DNA of 6,936 nucleotides, taken from the NCBI GenBank assembly GCA_046542915.1, contig JBKHAI010000031.1, positions 1 through 6,936 on the forward strand. The letters run 5' to 3'. The translations under genes were made by a program, and so were the position numbers. Of the stretch, positions 5,090 through 6,936 are shown one piece after another. Source of the DNA: SKVL01 sp046542915 (lineage in GTDB: Bacteria > Patescibacteriota > Minisyncoccia > Phycocordibacterales > CSBR16-193). The notes below the pieces were generated by a model. It was not told the origin of the DNA. It did no database searches and saw only the letters and a list, made by a program, of their open reading frames with translations. The first letter of the stretch is position 1. Each line of letters opens with the position of its first letter.

Positions 5090-5491
5090 ATGAGTTCAAA
5101 GGATAAACCCCAAAAAGTACTGATAGTGGATGACGAAGATTTTATATGCAATATCTACAGTAAAAGTTTTAAAGATGAAGGAATAGAGACAGAGACGGTT
5201 CATTCCGGCAAGGAAATGCTTGATATCTTGGAAGAAAAAAACAATGAATATGATGTTATCCTTTTAGATATCGTAATGCCGGAAATGGACGGTTTTGAAG
5301 CTTTGGAGATGGCACACAAAAAAGAAATGTTGGGAAGGACCTTATTGGTCGTTCTAAGCAACCACGCCGATCAGATCTCCCAAGAAAAGGCGAAAGAACT
5401 GGGAGCCCACAACTTTGTCGTTAAATCGTCACTACTTCCGGAAGATATAGTAAAAGAAGTTATAGGCACCTTCCAAGAAAAAAGCGCCTAA
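5090..5491 (+). CDS. Stand-alone CheY-like response regulator (receiver domain only)
   Basis: The 133-residue product is a single receiver domain, the phospho-accepting module of two-component signalling. It carries the acidic pair Asp14-Asp15 (VLIVDDED), the phosphorylation site Asp60 in LLDIVMPEMDG, the switch Ser90 in VVLSN and the conserved Lys112 in VVKSS. All catalytic positions are intact, so it should be phosphorylatable. No DNA-binding or enzymatic output domain follows, so it presumably acts by protein contact. No histidine kinase is encoded in the window. The frame is open back to 4799, but that extension runs antisense through the RNHCP gene and precedes the promoter; ATG 5090, just after an A-rich leader, gives the family-typical start. 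Target and partner kinase cannot be inferred. The stop lies 14 bases from the 3' end of the oppositely oriented tRNA-Pro. Confidence 0.92.
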   Translation: MSSKDKPQKVLIVDDEDFICNIYSKSFKDEGIETETVHSGKEMLDILEEKNNEYDVILLDIVMPEMDGFEALEMAHKKEMLGRTLLVVLSNHADQISQEKAKELGAHNFVVKSSLLPEDIVKEVIGTFQEKSA

Positions 5492-5505
5492 GCGATATAA
5501 CCCTG

Positions 5506-5576
5506 TCGGGGAACCGAGAATCGAACTCGGGCCTCACGCTCCCAAAGCGTGTATACTACCACTATACTATTCCCCG
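5506..5576 (-). tRNA. tRNA-Pro (anticodon TGG)
   Basis: The minus strand folds as a 71-base cloverleaf. The acceptor is CGGGGAA (5570-5576) with TTCCCCG (5507-5513), starting with the C1-G72 pair usual for tRNA-Pro. The D arm has loop AGTGGTA, the anticodon stem is CACGC/GCGTG with loop TTTGGGA (anticodon TGG), the variable region has 4 bases, and the T arm is CCGAG/CTCGG with loop TTCGATT. Discriminator A (5506) is followed by CAG, so CCA is not encoded. UGG can read most or all CCN codons. It lies 44 bases downstream of yraN on the same strand, so it may be transcribed from its own promoter or by read-through. Confidence 0.96.
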
Positions 5577-5596
5577 GTCTTTAAAGTGGCAGAAAA

Positions 5597-5605
5597 ATCA
5601 TACCA
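5597..5605 (-). promoter_or_regulatory. Promoter of tRNA-Pro (extended -10)
   Basis: On the minus strand TGGTATGAT forms an extended -10 (TATGAT at 5597-5602, TG at 5604-5605) between the yraN stop and the tRNA. The -35 candidate is weak (TTTAAT at 17 bases, overlapping the end of yraN). The predicted start gives a leader of about 14 bases to be trimmed by RNase P. Confidence 0.5.
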
Positions 5606-5620
5606 CAAAATAGGGCCTAA

Positions 5621-6004
5621 TTAAAGAACAACATTCTCATCCATCGATACCTTTAAAAGCTCCCCTTCCCTGGAGAAAAACACACTTATGAGATCTACCA
5701 CCCAATACTTATCTTCCATACCTTTTCTCTCCAGATAAAAACGAGCTGCTCTGTTTATACCATCCATCTTTTTTTTATTCATCTTCTCTCTTAATAAAAA
5801 CTGACCGTCAACAGAAATATCTCCAAATGAGCTTTTAACTTCTACAAAATGCAAAACCCCGTCCTTAAAAGCGATTATGTCTATCTCTCTGCCGGCCGCC
5901 CAGAAATTACGCTCCGTGACCTCAAAACCAAGTTTCAGAAGATGAGAAACAGCTACATCTTCACCTTTAAGACCTTTTTGATCTTTACTACCAAAGTTTT
6001 TCAT
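5621..6004 (-). CDS. yraN: YraN/UPF0102-family protein (endonuclease-like fold)
   Basis: The 127-residue product has the UPF0102 layout: KGLKGEDVAVSHLLKLGF (10-27, with conserved Gly14-Glu15), then ERNFWAAGREIDIIA (31-45) and FVEVKSS (53-59), and a helix with conserved Ala around NRAARFYL (84-91). Glu40/Asp42 and the Glu55-Val-Lys57 signature match the active-site pattern of the PD-(D/E)xK nuclease superfamily related to Holliday-junction resolvases. The true substrate of YraN is not established, though a role in DNA repair or recombination is plausible. Length is typical. The ATG at 6004 follows a T-rich stretch without a Shine-Dalgarno site. The upstream region carries a promoter overlapping two DnaA-box sequences. 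tRNA-Pro lies 44 bases downstream on the same strand. Confidence 0.9.
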   Translation of the reverse strand: MKNFGSKDQKGLKGEDVAVSHLLKLGFEVTERNFWAAGREIDIIAFKDGVLHFVEVKSSFGDISVDGQFLLREKMNKKKMDGINRAARFYLERKGMEDKYWVVDLISVFFSREGELLKVSMDENVVL

Positions 6005-6029
6005 TAACCAAGAAAAAAATAATTCTTTT

Positions 6030-6046
6030 AAGACATTTTATGTCTT
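6030..6046 (-). repeat. Palindrome at the predicted yraN transcription start
   Basis: AAGACAT (6030-6036) and ATGTCTT (6040-6046) form a perfect 7-bp inverted repeat around TTT. It touches the candidate -10 TATAAA and covers the predicted start near 6039, so an operator role is plausible. The 8-base word TGTCTTTT at its right arm (6041-6048) recurs at 6081-6088, exactly 40 bp away. Confidence 0.45.
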
Positions 6047-6083
6047 TTATACACAAATCCACAGAGTTATCCACAGTTTGTGT
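6047..6083. promoter_or_regulatory. DnaA-box cluster overlapping the candidate yraN promoter
   Basis: TTATACACA (6047-6055) and TTATCCACA (6067-6075) both match the DnaA-box consensus TTATNCACA perfectly, in the same orientation and 20 bp apart. A degenerate third copy, AAATCCACA, lies between them (6055-6063). TCCACAG repeats directly at 6058-6064 and 6070-6076, and the cluster is bounded by the inverted repeat ACACAAA (6051-6057)/TTTGTGT (6077-6083). On the minus strand a candidate promoter for yraN, TGGATA (6068-6073), 16 bases, TATAAA (6046-6051), lies on top of the two boxes. DnaA could thus control yraN, or this could be an origin or DnaA-titration site. Confidence 0.5.
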
Positions 6084-6131
6084 CTTTTTTGTTAATAAAT
6101 ATCCGTTATTCTCCCTAAAAAACAGAAAGAT

Positions 6132-6722
6132 CTAGATCAATGGCTCTATTTCAAACCTGATCTTTTCAAACATCTTGATATGCCCTTGGGTGTTAGGATG
6201 AAGTCCGTCAATAAAGTCATCGTGATTTAAAAGATCTTTCACGGGAATGAATTTCAGCTTATTTTCCTCGCAAAACTTCTCGATCGTACTATCTAGTCGC
6301 TCAATATTCAGATTGGTGTAGGATTTATCAGTATTCCACGGAATCGAAGTGGTCTTTGATTCATCCACGCGCGTCAGCCCAACGAAAACAATGTTATTGG
6401 TAAACTTCTTTGCAATGGTAAGAAGTTCTGTAAGGTTTTGTTGGAATTCGCCGAGCAAAACACGTGTAATATTTTTGGAGTAAATAAATTGGGCATCATT
6501 TACACCGATCGCAAAAATTATCAGATCCGGCTCGCGCGAGGTCGCTTCAGCTTCAATTCTCTCCAACAGATCATCTGTAGTGTCGCCACTAACACCGAGA
6601 TTATAAACATCAACGCCCTCGTTTTGTAATTCAAAGTAATTCCGCAAGCGCGTAGCCCACCCACCCTGCTCCGGATCGTAAGCACCCCACGTTATACTGT
6701 CACCAAAAATACAAATGGTCAT
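6132..6722 (-). CDS. SGNH/GDSL-family hydrolase
   Basis: The 196-residue product carries all four SGNH blocks: GDSIT with nucleophile Ser9 (block I), NLGVSGDTT with Gly46 (block II), GVNDA with Asn75 (block III) and DGLHPN with Asp172 and His175 (block V). These make a catalytically complete esterase, lipase or deacetylase of the TAP/TesA-like type; the substrate cannot be read from sequence. There is no signal peptide, because the protein starts MTICIFGDSIT with the catalytic block at its very N-terminus, so it should act in the cytoplasm. Length is typical of single-domain members. The ATG lies at 6720-6722; AAAGG precedes it by only two bases, too close for a normal Shine-Dalgarno site. 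It diverges from the partial gene at the right edge with a 25-bp gap, and lies 127 bp upstream of yraN on the same strand. The stop is TAG. Confidence 0.94.
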   Translation of the reverse strand: MTICIFGDSITWGAYDPEQGGWATRLRNYFELQNEGVDVYNLGVSGDTTDDLLERIEAEATSREPDLIIFAIGVNDAQFIYSKNITRVLLGEFQQNLTELLTIAKKFTNNIVFVGLTRVDESKTTSIPWNTDKSYTNLNIERLDSTIEKFCEENKLKFIPVKDLLNHDDFIDGLHPNTQGHIKMFEKIRFEIEPLI

Positions 6723-6737
6723 GACCTTTCAGATTAA

Positions 6738-6746
6738 ATTATATCA
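6738..6746 (-). promoter_or_regulatory. Promoter of the SGNH hydrolase gene (extended consensus -10)
   Basis: On the minus strand TGATATAAT is a perfect extended -10 (TATAAT at 6738-6743, TG at 6745-6746). The predicted start gives a leader of about 9 bases. The -35 region would fall inside the divergent gene and is weak (TCTTAA at 17 bases). Confidence 0.6.
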
Positions 6747-6747
6747 T

Positions 6748-6936
6748 ATGAAAACCGCCCTTAAGACCTTGGATCACCGAAACCAGTTCGATCTAGCAGT
6801 GGCCAAAAAAATACTCTTAAACCCTTTGTATCCTTGGCTTTATCTCGTAAAAAAAGAGAGGAGGGAGAATAAAAACGACTCCCCTGCTCTTTTGAAAACT
6901 GCGAGGTTCCGTCTCCGGCTACAAAAATATTGTCGC
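6748..6936 (+). CDS. Start of an unrecognised protein (3' partial)
   Basis: From ATG 6748 the frame stays open for 63 codons to the window edge. The visible part (MKTALKTLDHRNQFDLAVAK at the N-terminus, then a hydrophobic run LLNPLYPWLYLV at 23-34 and a basic run KKERRENK at 35-42) does not match a family I recognise. The hydrophobic run is too short for a sure membrane segment. Lys/Arg content is high (about 17 of 63), which might fit a nucleic-acid or membrane-surface contact, but this is guesswork. No Shine-Dalgarno site is present. The gene diverges from the SGNH hydrolase with only 25 bp between the start codons, so its promoter must lie in that gap or inside the neighbour, and a very short or absent leader is likely. 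Confidence 0.6.
   Translation, partial: MKTALKTLDHRNQFDLAVAKKILLNPLYPWLYLVKKERRENKNDSPALLKTARFRLRLQKYCR

Noticed and set aside
1..6936. Insertion sequences, prophage, CRISPR arrays or toxin-antitoxin pairs
   Set aside because: No transposase, integrase or terminal repeats, no regularly spaced repeats, and no recognisable toxin or antitoxin pair were seen on either strand.

Overview
The window looks like a chromosomal segment of a reduced-genome bacterium, most likely of the Candidate Phyla Radiation (Patescibacteria, Parcubacteria-like). This is an inference from A/T-rich intergenic DNA, short housekeeping genes, A-rich leaders with no Shine-Dalgarno sequence, a trimmed trigger factor, tRNA genes without encoded CCA, and small accessory proteins. 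The code is standard: TGA ends the RNHCP gene, and glycine and tryptophan use GGN and TGG. No mobile element, CRISPR array or phage gene is visible.

Left part (1-4275, + strand). The acidic C-terminal end of an unknown gene is closed by a strong terminator. Then come trigger factor (tig), ClpP protease (clpP), RNase Y (rny) and an HU-type DNA-binding protein (hup), with a second strong terminator after hup. tig, clpP and hup each have a recognisable sigma70-type promoter. rny has no convincing promoter of its own and follows clpP across a 199-bp spacer with two hairpins. As a group these genes cover nascent-chain folding, protein degradation, mRNA decay and nucleoid packing. The usual ClpP partner clpX is not present here.

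Right part (4425-6936, mostly - strand). tRNA-Gly(GCC) is followed by an RNHCP zinc-ribbon protein and a stand-alone CheY-like receiver, these two diverging from overlapping promoters. Then come tRNA-Pro(UGG), a YraN/UPF0102 nuclease-fold protein, a cytoplasmic SGNH/GDSL hydrolase, and the start of an unrecognised + strand gene cut by the window edge. The 127-bp gap upstream of yraN holds two consensus DnaA-box 9-mers plus nested direct and inverted repeats, the least expected regulatory structure in the window.

No clearly new multi-gene system is visible. The points most worth a second look are the trigger factor with its FKBP domain cleanly missing, the DnaA-box cluster ahead of yraN, the paired palindromes in the hup leader, and the recurrent extended -10 promoters combined with leaders lacking Shine-Dalgarno sites.
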